A stretch of 64,000 nucleotides of DNA from NCBI RefSeq assembly GCF_001457635.1, contig NZ_LN831051.1:248001-312000 (forward strand). The letters are read 5' to 3'. The stretch comes from Streptococcus pneumoniae. Its GTDB lineage: Bacteria > Bacillota > Bacilli > Lactobacillales > Streptococcaceae. The notes under the pieces are model-generated. The model saw only the letters and a list, made by a program, of their open reading frames with translations. It ran no database searches and was not told where the DNA came from. Shown here piece after piece: positions 45,382 through 55,128 of the stretch. Within the stretch, counting starts at the first letter, position 1. Every line of letters starts with the position of its first letter. The translations under genes and the position numbers were made by a program.

Positions 45382-46413
45382 ATGGTTTCTACTATTGGTA
45401 TTGTTAGTTTATCTAGTGGCATTATCGGAGAGGATTTTGTCAAACACGAAGTGGACTTGGGTATCCAACGTCTCAAGGATCTGAGACTCAATCCCATCTT
45501 TTTGCCCCATTCGTTAAAAGGATTAGACTTTATCAAGGACCATCCTGAAGCTCGTGCAGAGGATTTGATTCATGCCTTTTCTGATGATAGCATCGACATG
45601 ATCCTATGTGCCATCGGTGGAGACGATACCTATCGCTTGCTACCTTATCTTTTTGAAAATGACCAACTCCAAAAGGTTATCAAACAAAAAATTTTTCTTG
45701 GCTTCTCGGATACAACCATGAACCACCTCATGTTGCATAAATTAGGAATCAAGACTTTTTATGGTCAATCCTTTTTAGCAGACATTTGTGAATTAGACAA
45801 AGAAATGCTAGCCTATAGCCTTCACTACTTTAAAGAATTGATTGAGACGGGAAGAATTTCAGAAATCCGCCCTAGTGACATTTGGTATGAGGAACGAACT
45901 GATTTTAGTCCCACGGCCCTGGGAACACCTCGTGTCAGTCATACAAATACAGGTTTTGACTTGTTGCAAGGAAGTGCCCAGTTCGAGGGGAAAATCCTCG
46001 GTGGTTGCCTCGAATCCCTCTACGATATCTTTGACAACTCTCGATACGCAGATAGCACGGAGCTCTGCCAAAAATACAAACTTTTCCCTGACTTGTCAGA
46101 CTGGGAAGGGAAAATCCTCTTGCTCGAAACAAGCGAAGAAAAGCCTAAGCCAGAAGACTTCAAAAAGATGTTGCTAACTTTAAAGGACACTGGCATATTC
46201 GCGGTCATCAATGGACTCTTGGTCGGAAAACCTATGGATGAAACTTTCCATGACGACTATAAAGAGGCACTATTGGATATCATTGACAGCAATATCCCGA
46301 TTGTCTATAATCTGAATGTCGGCCACGCAACTCCAAGAGCAATTGTACCCTTTGGGGTCCATGCTCATGTAGATGCACAGGAACAAGTCATTCTCTTTGA
46401 CTATAACAAATAA
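45382..46413 (+). CDS. S66 family peptidase (MccF/LD-carboxypeptidase-like)
   Basis: 343 aa. Serine peptidase fold with nucleophile in LGFSDTTMNH near residue 115, acid in GGCLESL near residue 212, and histidine in NVGHATPRAIV near residue 315. The family includes LD-carboxypeptidase A, which trims peptidoglycan tetrapeptides, and MccF, which inactivates microcin C-like nucleotide peptides. No signal peptide, which favours a cytoplasmic MccF-like or muropeptide-recycling role. Own promoter and terminator. Confidence 0.88.
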   Translation: MVSTIGIVSLSSGIIGEDFVKHEVDLGIQRLKDLRLNPIFLPHSLKGLDFIKDHPEARAEDLIHAFSDDSIDMILCAIGGDDTYRLLPYLFENDQLQKVIKQKIFLGFSDTTMNHLMLHKLGIKTFYGQSFLADICELDKEMLAYSLHYFKELIETGRISEIRPSDIWYEERTDFSPTALGTPRVSHTNTGFDLLQGSAQFEGKILGGCLESLYDIFDNSRYADSTELCQKYKLFPDLSDWEGKILLLETSEEKPKPEDFKKMLLTLKDTGIFAVINGLLVGKPMDETFHDDYKEALLDIIDSNIPIVYNLNVGHATPRAIVPFGVHAHVDAQEQVILFDYNK

Positions 46414-46440
46414 AGCTGGGAAAAGTTTCTCAGCTTTTTT
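46412..46440 (+). terminator. Terminator after the S66 peptidase gene
   Basis: AAAGCTG...CAGCTTTTTT with additional GGGAA/TTTCT pairing. Confidence 0.8.
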
Positions 46441-46473
46441 CTCGGTATCATTACTGGCATTTTCATCACATAT

Positions 46474-46562
46474 TACAGTATATTGAAACTAGAATAGTAC
46501 ACCTCTACTTCTAAAACATTGTTAGAAATCGATTTGTCCTGTTCTCATTTCATTTTACTATA
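46474..46562. repeat. RUP element 3 (89-bp variant)
   Basis: Inverted relative to copies 2 and 4. It lacks about 18 bp in the middle: AGGACAAATCGATT joins directly where copy 2 has an extra GTTAATCAGGACAGTCAA. Its end supplies the stop codon of the CPBP gene. Confidence 0.85.
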
Positions 46563-47227
46563 CTGATAGCTAAAATGATTAAGGAGAGGCTGTTGCTTAA
46601 CATGTGAACAAGTAGGGGATAGTAGATATTCTCTTTTTCTTTCACATAAATAATAGAAAAGGCAAGGCCTCCACCTAAGTAACCAACTGCACCAATCCAC
46701 TCTGATAGAGCCAAACTGTGCATATGAGTCAGAGCAAAAACAAGTCCTACCAGAATAATGCTTAGTAAACCTGGCAACCGTTCCTGCAAGTAATGCAATA
46801 AGACCTGACGGAAAAATAATTCTTCTACCAGAGGTCCAATGACACAAGCAAAAACAGCTATCAGTAGTGGTTGTTCTTGAAAGGTACTTTGAATATTAGA
46901 CTGATTTAGACCTTGTCCATCTAATCCCACAAACTGCTTCAACATCTCTGATACAAATTCAAAGACAACAGTCATCAGAATGAGAAAGAGCCATCCTGTT
47001 AAGACGCCAAAGAAGAATTTTCTTTTAGTCTTTCTAATCTCCTTCCATTGTTGGATCAATCTATCCTTGAACAAGAAGGAGCCATATAAAGCTAAAACTA
47101 CATAAACAAGATAATTTGCAATGACAGATGGCATTAAAGAAGCCAGCAATTTAACGCCATCAAACACAAAGAGGATTGTATAGAGAATCGCAAAAATCAG
47201 AATTCCCTTATTTTTGTTAGACATCAT
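46550..47227 (-). CDS. CPBP family intramembrane glutamic protease (CAAX/Abi-like)
   Basis: 225 aa, about seven hydrophobic helices. Catalytic motifs GPLVEELFFRQVLL (EExxxR near residue 137), FALTHMH and PLLVHMLSNS match the CPBP family, which includes bacteriocin-immunity and CAAX-like proteases. The last three codons and the stop (I-V-K-stop) come from the RUP element at 46474-46562, so the native C-terminus has been replaced. The start overlaps the tag stop (ATGA); a second ATG follows immediately. Part of the ruvA-tag transcript. Confidence 0.85.
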   Translation of the reverse strand: MMSNKNKGILIFAILYTILFVFDGVKLLASLMPSVIANYLVYVVLALYGSFLFKDRLIQQWKEIRKTKRKFFFGVLTGWLFLILMTVVFEFVSEMLKQFVGLDGQGLNQSNIQSTFQEQPLLIAVFACVIGPLVEELFFRQVLLHYLQERLPGLLSIILVGLVFALTHMHSLALSEWIGAVGYLGGGLAFSIIYVKEKENIYYPLLVHMLSNSLSLIILAISIVK

Positions 47228-47787
47228 TTAAGACCTTTCCACTCACAATCATTCTCGTGGTCATCAACTAGCCCTGCAGCCTGTAGAAAAGACAATACGG
47301 CGACTGGGCCTGTGAACTTGAAGCCTCGTTTTTTGAGATCTTTGGCTAATTTCTCAGATAAGGGTGTTTTAGCTGGGGCTTGGCGATAATCAGGAACATC
47401 GTTAACGACAGTTTTCCCCTCAACAAAAGACCAAAGATAGGCATCAAAAGAGCCGTACTCTGCCTGTAACTGTAGAAAGGCTTGGGCGTTAGCGCGTGTA
47501 GCAAAAATCTTGGCTCTATTTCGAATGATAGCTGGATTCTCCAGCATGGCTTCCAATTCAGTGTCAGTCATCTCTGCGACTGAGTGAATTTGATAGCTAT
47601 GAAAGGCTTCTCGGAAAGCTTGGCGTTTGTTGAGTACCGTTTCCCAAGACAGGCCTGCCTGATAGGTTTCCATACACAACAACTCAAACAATGCTTGGTC
47701 ATCATGGAGGGGCTGACCCCACTCCTCATCATGATAGGCGATGTAGAGCGGGTTGGTCATCTTGACCCACGAACAACGTTTTGTCAT
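47224..47787 (-). CDS. tag: DNA-3-methyladenine glycosylase I
   Basis: 187 aa; removes 3-methyladenine from alkylated DNA. N-terminus CSWVKMTNPLYIAYHDEEWG with the catalytic glutamate region and the zinc ligands Cys and His (Cys5, His19), and LLCMETYQAGLSWETVLNKR. AGGAG before the ATG; 9 bp after ruvA. Confidence 0.95.
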   Translation of the reverse strand: MTKRCSWVKMTNPLYIAYHDEEWGQPLHDDQALFELLCMETYQAGLSWETVLNKRQAFREAFHSYQIHSVAEMTDTELEAMLENPAIIRNRAKIFATRANAQAFLQLQAEYGSFDAYLWSFVEGKTVVNDVPDYRQAPAKTPLSEKLAKDLKKRGFKFTGPVAVLSFLQAAGLVDDHENDCEWKGLK

Positions 47788-47796
47788 TCTCTGCTC

Positions 47797-48390
47797 CTAT
47801 TTGACCAACATTTTAAGGGCCGACTTGATATAGTTCTCAGCTGTATCTGTCGTTCCTTCAAAGAATTTCTTGATTTTCTTGAGCTCTGTTGCCTTGTAGC
47901 CCAGAGCCAACATGGCTTCCATAGCTTCTTCCAATTCTTGGTTTTCAGCACTTGCTTGTACTGCGACCTTGGCAGGAAGGTCATCTCCTGCAACTACTAC
48001 CTTGCCTTCCAAGTCCAGCACCATCTGCTGGGCTGTTTTCTTGCCAATTTTAGGGAACTTGGTCAAGTAGGTGATGTTCTTGGTTTCAATGGCTTGAACC
48101 AAGCCAGCATTGTCATCAGCAGCGATAATAGCAAGAGCTGATACAGGACCAATCCCAGAGACCGAAATCAGACTAAGAAAGAGCTTTTTCTCATCCTCTG
48201 AGCGAAATCCATAAAGCAAATGGGCGTCCTCACGCACAACCTGATGCACATAAATCTGATCCTCCTGATTAACCTGACCTGAATAGGCATAAGGATTGGC
48301 CACATGCAGGATATAACCAATACCATTGGTTTCAAGAACAATGTATTTGGCAGTAATTTTGGTAATGATTCCTTTTAAATATGCGTACAT
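47797..48390 (-). CDS. ruvA: Holliday junction branch-migration protein RuvA
   Basis: 197 aa. N-terminal OB domain ([20 protein letters not shown]), helix-hairpin-helix domain ([36 protein letters not shown]) and the C-terminal RuvB-contact domain ([20 protein letters not shown]). AGAAGG before the ATG, extended -10 at 48421-48429. In related streptococci ruvA follows mutL; here the riboflavin operon separates them. Confidence 0.96.
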   Translation of the reverse strand: MYAYLKGIITKITAKYIVLETNGIGYILHVANPYAYSGQVNQEDQIYVHQVVREDAHLLYGFRSEDEKKLFLSLISVSGIGPVSALAIIAADDNAGLVQAIETKNITYLTKFPKIGKKTAQQMVLDLEGKVVVAGDDLPAKVAVQASAENQELEEAMEAMLALGYKATELKKIKKFFEGTTDTAENYIKSALKMLVK

Positions 48391-48502
48391 AGTGTTCCTT
48401 CTCTCTTATTTCGTTTATCTAGTATATCATATTTTCTTTATCCGAGGAGCGAGAATCGATTATCACAAATACAGTATATCAAAAACAATCTGTATTTATC
48501 TG

Positions 48503-48531
48503 TTGACATATTCAAAATTAAGTACTATAAT
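48503..48531 (+). promoter_or_regulatory. Consensus promoter of the riboflavin operon
   Basis: TTGACA (48503-48508), 17 bp, TATAAT (48526-48531): both boxes are perfect. The upstream stretch 48391-48502 otherwise holds the ruvA promoter and the inverted repeat AAATACAG...CTGTATTT (48468-48497). Confidence 0.85.
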
Positions 48532-48550
48532 CATCTGTAATTGAATAACT

Positions 48551-48657
48551 ATCTTCAGGGCAGGGTGCAATTCCCTACCGGTGGTATAGCCCACGAGCCG
48601 AAAGGCATGATTTGGTGAAATTCCAAAGCCGACAGTATAGTCTGGATGAAAGAAGAT
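48551..48657 (+). ncRNA. FMN riboswitch (RFN element)
   Basis: Closing stem P1 ATCTTC (48551-48556) with GAAGAT (48652-48657). The conserved blocks are readable: GGGCAGGGTGCAATTCCC, TACCGGTGGTA, GCCCACGAGCC, GGTGAAATTCCAAAGCCGAC, AGTC-GGATGAAAGAAG. FMN binding is expected to favour the terminator at 48682-48719 and shut off ribD-ribH. Confidence 0.95.
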
Positions 48658-48681
48658 AAAAGTATATTTGTGCTTTTTGCG

Positions 48682-48719
48682 TGCTCTGAAATGATTACTT
48701 GTCATTTCAGAGCATTTTT
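48682..48719 (+). terminator. Riboswitch-controlled terminator
   Basis: Perfect 13-bp stem TGCTCTGAAATGA / TCATTTCAGAGCA, 7-nt loop, followed by T5. It lies between riboswitch and ribD start, so control is by transcription attenuation. Confidence 0.85.
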
Positions 48720-48794
48720 GTTAATCGCATAAGTTTTCTTTTGTATGCCTTGAGTAGTCCCCTATTCAAGGTATATTTTTTTGGAGGTAGTGAG

Positions 48795-49895
48795 ATGAGC
48801 GATTCAAAATATATGAAATTAGCAATAAAACTGGCACAAAAAGGGGCTGGTTACGTCAATCCCAATCCTATGGTTGGCGCAATTATTGTAAAAGATAATC
48901 ACATTATCGGACAAGGTTATCATGAGTTTTTTGGTGGCCCACATGCTGAGAGAAATGCTCTTAAAAACTGTAGAAAATCCCCTGTCGGAGCGACGCTTTA
49001 TGTAACACTTGAACCCTGTTGTCACTTCGGGAAAACACCTCCCTGTATAGATGCTATAATCGATAGTGGTATTACAAGAGTAGTCATTGGAAGCCTAGAC
49101 TGTAATCCTATTGTATCTGGAAAAGGAGTAAAGATACTTGAGGAAAATAATCTTCAAGTTACTGTTGGAATTTTAGAAAATGAGTGTCTTAACTTAATAA
49201 AAAGTTTTAGAAAGTATATTACCCAGCATGTACCCTATGTTTTTATGAAATATGCAATGTCAATGGATGGAAAAATAGCCACTAAAACAAATCAATCCAA
49301 ATGGATTACTGAAGAAGAAGCAAGAAAGCATGTGCATCAGTTACGACACCATGTTAGTGCAATTATGGTGGGAGTCAATACTGTTATTCAAGACGATCCT
49401 TTGCTGACATGTAGATTGGAGGAAGGGAAAAATCCTATCCGTATCATATGCGATACACATTTACGAACTCCTCTTACCTCTAAAATCGTAAAAACAGCAA
49501 ATGATATTAAAACTTACATTGCCACTTCCTCTGAAGACAAAAATAAAATGAAGCTATATCAAAATCATGGCTGTGAAATACTTTCCATAAAGAAAAAAGG
49601 CAATCATATAGACTTATCGAGTTTAATGCAACATCTAGGAAACATGCAGATTGATAGCCTAGTTCTAGAAGGGGGCAGTCTAATGAATTGGAGTGCTTTG
49701 GAACAACAAATTGTTGATGAGCTGAAAATATATATTGCACCAAAAATTTTTGGAGGCAGTGCCAAGTTTCCTGTCGGAGGTGAAGGCATTTCTTTGCCAA
49801 ATGACGCTATTAGATTGAAACCTTATGCATTTTCTCAAATAGGAAATGACTATCTCATAGAAAGTGAAGTGATTTATCCATGTTCACAGGAATAA
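48795..49895 (+). CDS. ribD: Riboflavin biosynthesis deaminase/reductase
   Basis: 366 aa bifunctional enzyme: N-terminal zinc deaminase (residues 1-145; PNPMVGA, HAERNAL, EPCCHFGKTPPC) and C-terminal NADPH reductase (YAMSMDGKIATKTNQSKWIT, SLVLEGGSLMNWSAL). Start at ATG 48795 behind GGAGGT; the open frame upstream includes the riboswitch terminator and is not coding. First gene of the operon; overlaps ribE by 16 bp. AT-rich relative to flanking mutL and uvrA genes. Confidence 0.96.
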   Translation: MSDSKYMKLAIKLAQKGAGYVNPNPMVGAIIVKDNHIIGQGYHEFFGGPHAERNALKNCRKSPVGATLYVTLEPCCHFGKTPPCIDAIIDSGITRVVIGSLDCNPIVSGKGVKILEENNLQVTVGILENECLNLIKSFRKYITQHVPYVFMKYAMSMDGKIATKTNQSKWITEEEARKHVHQLRHHVSAIMVGVNTVIQDDPLLTCRLEEGKNPIRIICDTHLRTPLTSKIVKTANDIKTYIATSSEDKNKMKLYQNHGCEILSIKKKGNHIDLSSLMQHLGNMQIDSLVLEGGSLMNWSALEQQIVDELKIYIAPKIFGGSAKFPVGGEGISLPNDAIRLKPYAFSQIGNDYLIESEVIYPCSQE

Positions 49896-50515
49896 TTGAA
49901 GAAATCGGAAAAGTTGAAAGAATACAGAAAGACTCTCGTAATTGTAAACTATCAATTAAAGCCTCAAAAATATTAACGGATATCCATTTAGGCGATAGTA
50001 TAGCAGTAAATGGTATCTGTCTTACAGTTACTCATTTCAATCATCAATCCTTTACAGTTGATGTAATGAATGAAACATGGAGTCGAACAGCTCTTACTCT
50101 ATTAAAACATGGAAGTGAGGTGAATCTAGAAAGAGCCTTATCTGTCAACGGTCGACTTGGGGGTCACGTCGTTACAGGACACATTGATGGTACAGGAAAA
50201 ATCTCGTCAATAAAAAAAGATGATAATGCTGTATGGTATCAAATCAACACACAAAAAGAAATTTTAGATTTAATAGTTGAAAAAGGATCTATTACAATTG
50301 ACGGCATTAGTCTGACTGTCGCTAAAGTCTCCAAAGTAAACTTTTCAGTATCTGTTATCCCTCATACCTTGGAACAAACCATTCTTAAGAGTAAACAAGT
50401 CGGGAGTACAGTAAATCTTGAAAATGATATCTTAGGTAAATATGTGCAAAAACTGATGGATAACTCTCCAAAATCAGAAATATCTAAGGAACTATTATAT
50501 CAAAATGGATTTTAG
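49880..50515 (+). CDS. ribE: Riboflavin synthase alpha chain
   Basis: 211 aa, two lumazine-binding repeats (1-97 and 98-195), each with an LTV motif (GICLTVTHF; GISLTVAKV). MFTGIIEEIGKVERI is the diagnostic N-terminus. Dismutates two lumazine molecules to riboflavin. The start lies within the ribD 3-prime end, so translation is coupled. Confidence 0.96.
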   Translation: MFTGIIEEIGKVERIQKDSRNCKLSIKASKILTDIHLGDSIAVNGICLTVTHFNHQSFTVDVMNETWSRTALTLLKHGSEVNLERALSVNGRLGGHVVTGHIDGTGKISSIKKDDNAVWYQINTQKEILDLIVEKGSITIDGISLTVAKVSKVNFSVSVIPHTLEQTILKSKQVGSTVNLENDILGKYVQKLMDNSPKSEISKELLYQNGF

Positions 50516-50534
50516 CAGAAAGGATAATCAGTCA

Positions 50535-51740
50535 ATGGAATATCGAAAAATACAAGAAGCATTAGAAGCATTGCAGAAGGGACGACTTGTTCTTGTTATA
50601 GACGACAAGGATAGAGAAAATGAAGGAGACTTAATTTGTTCTGCACAAGCAGCTACAACAGAAAATGTTAATTTTATGGCTACTTATGCCAAAGGATTAA
50701 TTTGTATGCCTATGAGCGAAAGTTTAGCTAATCAATTAATGCTTTCACCTATGGTTGAAAACAATACAGATAATCATAAGACTGCTTTTACAGTTTCAAT
50801 TGATTATAAAGAAACGACCACAGGTATTTCTGCCGAGGAAAGAGGACTGACCGCACGTATGTGTGTAGCTGAAGATATAACACCCTCTGATTTTCGCAGG
50901 CCAGGACACATGTTTCCTTTAATTGCAAAAAAAGGTGGTGTTCTAGAAAGAAATGGACACACAGAAGCAACTGTTGATTTATTAAAATTAGCTGGACTAA
51001 AAGAGTGTGGCCTATGTTGTGAAATAATGAATCATGATGGCAAAATGATGAGAACAGATGATTTAATTCAGTTCTCGAAGAAACACAACATTCCACTAAT
51101 TACCATCAAAGAATTACAAGAATATAGAAAAGTATATGATCAGCTGGTAGAACGAGTTTCAACTGTCAATATGCCTACTAGATACGGTAATTTCAAAGCA
51201 ATTAGCTATATAGATAAACTAAATGGGGAACATCATCTTGCTCTTATTATGGGAAACATAGAGGATGAAGCCAATGTATTATGTCGGGTCCACTCCGAAT
51301 GTTTAACAGGAGATGTTTTAGGCTCTTTACGTTGCGATTGTGGACAGCAATTCGATAAAGCTATGAAAATGATTGTTGAGAATGGTTCGGGTGTCTTACT
51401 TTACTTGCGACAGGAGGGACGAGGAATTGGACTTATCAATAAATTAAAAGCCTATCATTTACAAGATCAAGGCATGGATACGCTTGATGCCAATCTTGCA
51501 TTAGGCTTTGAAGGTGATTTAAGAGAATATCATATTGGAGCACAAATGCTTAAAGATCTGGGACTTCAGTCACTTCATTTACTGACAAATAATCCTGACA
51601 AGGTTGAACAGTTAGAAAAATATGGAATTACCATTTCCAGTAGAATATCAATCGAAATAGAAGCCAATCCTTACGATAGTTTTTATTTAGAAACAAAGAA
51701 AAATCGAATGGGTCACATTTTAAATATGGAGGAAAAATAA
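50535..51740 (+). CDS. ribBA: 3,4-dihydroxy-2-butanone-4-phosphate synthase / GTP cyclohydrolase II
   Basis: 401 aa fusion. N-terminal DHBP synthase ([35 protein letters not shown]) and C-terminal GTP cyclohydrolase II ([21 protein letters not shown] zinc site; [13 protein letters not shown]). The two initial reactions of riboflavin synthesis are thus in one protein. I start at ATG 50535 with AAAGGA upstream; an in-frame ATG at 50505 inside ribE has no site. Adjacent to ribH without a gap. Confidence 0.96.
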
Positions 51741-52208
51741 ATGAACACTTATGAAGGTAATTTAGTAGCAAACAATATTAAAATAGGTATTGTTGTAGCG
51801 AGATTTAATGAATTTATAACTTCAAAATTATTATCTGGAGCACTAGATAATCTCAAAAGAGAGAATGTAAACGAGAAAGATATAGAGGTAGCCTGGGTTC
51901 CAGGAGCTTTTGAAATACCACTGATTGCATCAAAAATGGCAAAAAGTAAAAAATATGATGCAATTATCTGCTTGGGAGCTGTCATTAGAGGGAATACAAG
52001 TCATTATGATTATGTATGTAGCGAGGTATCTAAGGGAATCGCCCAAATCAGTTTAAATAGCGAAATTCCTGTTATGTTTGGTGTGCTAACGACAGATACA
52101 ATTGAACAAGCCATAGAACGAGCTGGCACTAAAGCAGGAAATAAGGGTTCTGAGTGTGCACAAGGAGCTATTGAAATGGTCAACCTAATTCGTACATTAG
52201 ACGCATAG
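51741..52208 (+). CDS. ribH: 6,7-dimethyl-8-ribityllumazine synthase
   Basis: 155 aa, forms icosahedral or pentameric capsids in the family. [17 protein letters not shown] near the N-terminus, [26 protein letters not shown] with the catalytic histidine, and [24 protein letters not shown]. Ends the rib operon; the ATG directly follows the ribBA stop with GGAGG inside ribBA. Confidence 0.97.
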
Positions 52209-52259
52209 AACAGACTCTACTTTTAGACGAATAAAGAAACTTGGCAAAATCGCAATTTA

Positions 52260-52417
52260 ATACTCTGTGAAAATCATAGAGCAAACTAGGAAACCAGTCG
52301 CAGAGTGGTCAAACACAACTTCGATGTTACAGACAAAACTGGCAAAATTAGCTCAAAACACTGTTTTGAGATTACTGATAAAACTGACGTGGTTTAAAAA
52401 GAGTTTCGAAAAGAATT
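52260..52417 (-). repeat. BOX element 2 (degenerate)
   Basis: Left part ATACTCTGTGAAAATCATAG with GAGCAAACTAGGAA (boxC-like); middle AGCTCAAAACACTGTTTTGAG (boxB-like hairpin); right AAACTGACGTGGTTTAAAAAG with TTTCGAA (boxA-like). Many substitutions compared with elements at 45184 and 57335. It fills most of the 324-bp ribH-mutL gap; the rest is the terminator below. Confidence 0.7.
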
Positions 52418-52450
52418 AGGAAAACATGAAGTAACTATTTCCATGATAAA

Positions 52451-52496
52451 ACGCATAAAATCAAGGTTTTTGAACACCTGATTTTATGCGTTTTTC
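52451..52496. terminator. Bidirectional terminator between ribH and mutL
   Basis: CGCATAAAATCA (52452-52463) pairs with TGATTTTATGCG (52479-52490), inner AGG...CCT, flanked by AAAA and TTTTT. Its design and loop closely resemble the terminator at 57221-57267. Confidence 0.8.
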
Positions 52497-52532
52497 TGAT
52501 TTTGAAAATTTTTCCCAGACTTTTTTATACTT

Positions 52533-54482
52533 TTAATATTTCCCCAACTCACGGAGACTGGTGTGATTTTCCTGAATACGTCGGAACATCTTTTCCATAT
52601 CCGACTTGGTAAAATGCACCAAAACAGGACGTCCGTGAGGACAGTTATAGGGATTGTCACATTGAGAAAGCTGATAGAGGAGTTGTCTAGCTGAATGATC
52701 ATCAATACGATGATTGGCCTTGATAGATCGCTTGCAAGACATCATGATAGCCAACTCTGCTCGGTATTTCTTGATAGAAACTTCCTTGGTCAAAAGGAGC
52801 ATGTCGCACATCTCATAGATGCCTGATTCAATCTCTTCTTCTGCCATCCAAATAGGATGTTCACGTAGAATAAATTGATTTTCTCCGTACTCTGCTAGAA
52901 AGACGCCCACTTCCTCTAAGAGAGGCATTCTTTCCTTGAGACGCAGGGCATCATCCGCAGGAAATTCAAAGATATAGGGCACTAGGAGTTGCTGCTGGCT
53001 CTGGTCAACATTGCCAATGCTTTCACGGTACTCCTCGTACTTGACCCGTTCCTGAGCAGCGTGCTGATCTATGATGTAAAGTCCATCTCGCCCTTGGGCA
53101 AAGAGATAAGTCCCGTGCATTTGTCCGAAAAACTCCAACTCTGGGAAGCTGGATGCTTCTTCTCGCTCCAGTTTGTCATAAGCCTTATCGATGCTAGCAA
53201 GATCTAACTCTGGATGGTCTAGCTGGTCGTAGTTAGCAGGCTTTCTCTCTGCAAAATGCAGTTTTGCTGGCTTGGTCAATCGGTCCAAGGTTTCCTTGGC
53301 AAACAGGGTCAAATCCTGCCCTTCATCAGTCAATTCTACCTGATAATCAGCTACTTCAGTTTGACTAGGTCTTGACGGCTCAGTTTTCTCATAGTAGAGC
53401 GTATTTTCTTTGAGTGGGAGAATAGTTTGATCCACCTTCTCACGATTGCGCACGGTCGATTTGGCAAGATTTTCCAAGGCATCTGGAATCAAGGTTTGTT
53501 CCTTGAGACTATTTGCAATAGCTTCTGAAACCAGGGTCATCAGTTCTTTTTCCTTGGAAATCCGCACCTCTTGCTTAGTTGGATGCACATTGACATCCGC
53601 TAGATAAGGGTCGATATGGATGTGAATGACAGCCAGTGGAAAACGTCCAACCATAAGCTTGCTTCCGAAACCATCCAAAATAGCACGATTGAGCAGGAAG
53701 TTCTTGATATAACGACCATTGATGAAGAGGCTGATATAATTGCGGTTAGCCCGAGTCAACTCAGGCAAGGACACAAAACCTGAAATTTCGAAATCTAGGT
53801 CAGAGTTCTCAATTTCAATCATCTTCTTGGCACTGACCAAACCGTAAATCCCTGCGATTGCTTGGCGCAATTGACCAGTCCCTGCTGTCCGCGTCATTTC
53901 CTTGCCATCACTAATCAAGCTAAAAGAAATCTCAGGATGGGCCAAGCCCAGACGGTTGACAATATCAATGATATGAGACAACTCCGCTTGCTGGCTCTTC
54001 ATATACTTGAGACGGGCAGGCGTGTTGAAAAAGAGATCCTCCACACAAACCTTGGTTCCCACAGGACTAGTCGCTGGGATGACTTCCTCAACTTCACCCC
54101 CACGCGCGACTAACTTGGTTCCATGACTAGCACCATCCACCGCCGTTAACAGAGTCAAGACACTAACAGACGCAATAGAAGGCAAGGCTTCACCACGAAA
54201 ACCAAGCGTCCGAATCCGAAAGAGATCTGCTTGATTTTTTATCTTACTGGTCGCATGGCGACGCAGGGCCAACTCCACCTCATCGTGGGCAATTCCATGA
54301 CCGTTATCCGTGATTTGAACCTTCTTGAGACCAGCTTCCTCAATCTCAATGATAATCTGACTAGAGCCCGCGTCAATGGCATTTTCTACCAACTCTTTAA
54401 CCACACTGGCAGGACGTTCAATGACCTCCCCAGCTGCGATTTGGTTTGCCAGCATCTCTGGCAATTCAATAATATGAGACAT
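52533..54482 (-). CDS. mutL: DNA mismatch repair protein MutL (HexB)
   Basis: 649 aa. GHKL ATPase motifs [17 protein letters not shown] and [14 protein letters not shown]-terminal dimerisation and endonuclease region with [13 protein letters not shown] (the DQHA(x)2E(x)4E motif) and NCPHGRP. The motif predicts nicking activity, as in species without MutH. In pneumococcus the protein is called HexB. Extended -10-like TATAAT lies at 54530-54535 (minus). Convergent with the rib operon. Confidence 0.96.
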   Translation of the reverse strand: MSHIIELPEMLANQIAAGEVIERPASVVKELVENAIDAGSSQIIIEIEEAGLKKVQITDNGHGIAHDEVELALRRHATSKIKNQADLFRIRTLGFRGEALPSIASVSVLTLLTAVDGASHGTKLVARGGEVEEVIPATSPVGTKVCVEDLFFNTPARLKYMKSQQAELSHIIDIVNRLGLAHPEISFSLISDGKEMTRTAGTGQLRQAIAGIYGLVSAKKMIEIENSDLDFEISGFVSLPELTRANRNYISLFINGRYIKNFLLNRAILDGFGSKLMVGRFPLAVIHIHIDPYLADVNVHPTKQEVRISKEKELMTLVSEAIANSLKEQTLIPDALENLAKSTVRNREKVDQTILPLKENTLYYEKTEPSRPSQTEVADYQVELTDEGQDLTLFAKETLDRLTKPAKLHFAERKPANYDQLDHPELDLASIDKAYDKLEREEASSFPELEFFGQMHGTYLFAQGRDGLYIIDQHAAQERVKYEEYRESIGNVDQSQQQLLVPYIFEFPADDALRLKERMPLLEEVGVFLAEYGENQFILREHPIWMAEEEIESGIYEMCDMLLLTKEVSIKKYRAELAIMMSCKRSIKANHRIDDHSARQLLYQLSQCDNPYNCPHGRPVLVHFTKSDMEKMFRRIQENHTSLRELGKY

Positions 54483-54687
54483 CTTTCAGCCCCTTTCTGT
54501 ATCTATTTTCCTAGAAATTAATTAGTGCTATTATACCATATTTCAGAAAGAACAGAAAAGCTCCACCACATAGGAGCCCAATCCCTCCACATAGACAAGG
54601 TTCCTTGCCATGGGCTATAAAATAGTGTTTAATAAGGATATACAGGAAGTGATCACAACCTTGTATAACTGAAAAGGAGAGAAAACT

Positions 54688-55128
54688 ATGAAAGTAGAAC
54701 TACAGATTAGTGAGACTTACGAGGAGGAAAAGCTGATTGTCCAAGCACCTCAGCCGACAGATAAAGTCCAGAAAGTCATCGAGTTCGCAGAAAATCTGGA
54801 CCAAAGAGAAAAAATCAAAGGGAAAATCGATGATCAGGTCTATCTAGTTGAGATTGGCAAGATTCAGCGCTTCTATATCGAGAATCGGAAGGTTCTAGCA
54901 GAAACCGCGAGTCAGACCTACAGCATTGATTTGCGACTCTATCAGGTTCTTAAACTCTTGCCAACCAATTTTATCCAAATTTCCCAATCAGAAATCATCA
55001 ATATCGATTCCATCTCTCACCTCAAGCTCACGCCAAACGGTCTGGTAGAAATTTTCTTGAAAAACGAAAGCTTCACCTACTCTTCACGCCGTTATCTAAA
55101 AACCATCAAGGAGAAATTAGAACTATGA
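54688..55128 (+). CDS. LytTR-domain transcriptional regulator
   Basis: 146 aa. The C-terminal 100 residues form a LytTR DNA-binding domain (DQVYLVEIGKIQRFYIENRK, LLPTNFIQISQSEIINIDSI, TPNGLVEIFLKNESFTYSSR, RYLKTIKEKLEL). The first 40 residues have no receiver domain. It overlaps the next gene by 4 bp (ATGA). Regulator plus small membrane protein is the layout of LytTR regulatory systems such as HdrRM and BrsRM of Streptococcus mutans, where the membrane protein inhibits the regulator. AAAGGAG before the ATG. Confidence 0.88.
   Translation: MKVELQISETYEEEKLIVQAPQPTDKVQKVIEFAENLDQREKIKGKIDDQVYLVEIGKIQRFYIENRKVLAETASQTYSIDLRLYQVLKLLPTNFIQISQSEIINIDSISHLKLTPNGLVEIFLKNESFTYSSRRYLKTIKEKLEL

Noticed and set aside
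48468-48497. Inverted repeat AAATACAG...CTGTATTT upstream of the rib promoter as a repressor operator
   Set aside because: Arms are only 8 bp, and regulation is already explained by the FMN riboswitch. It could equally be a chance palindrome in AT-rich DNA.
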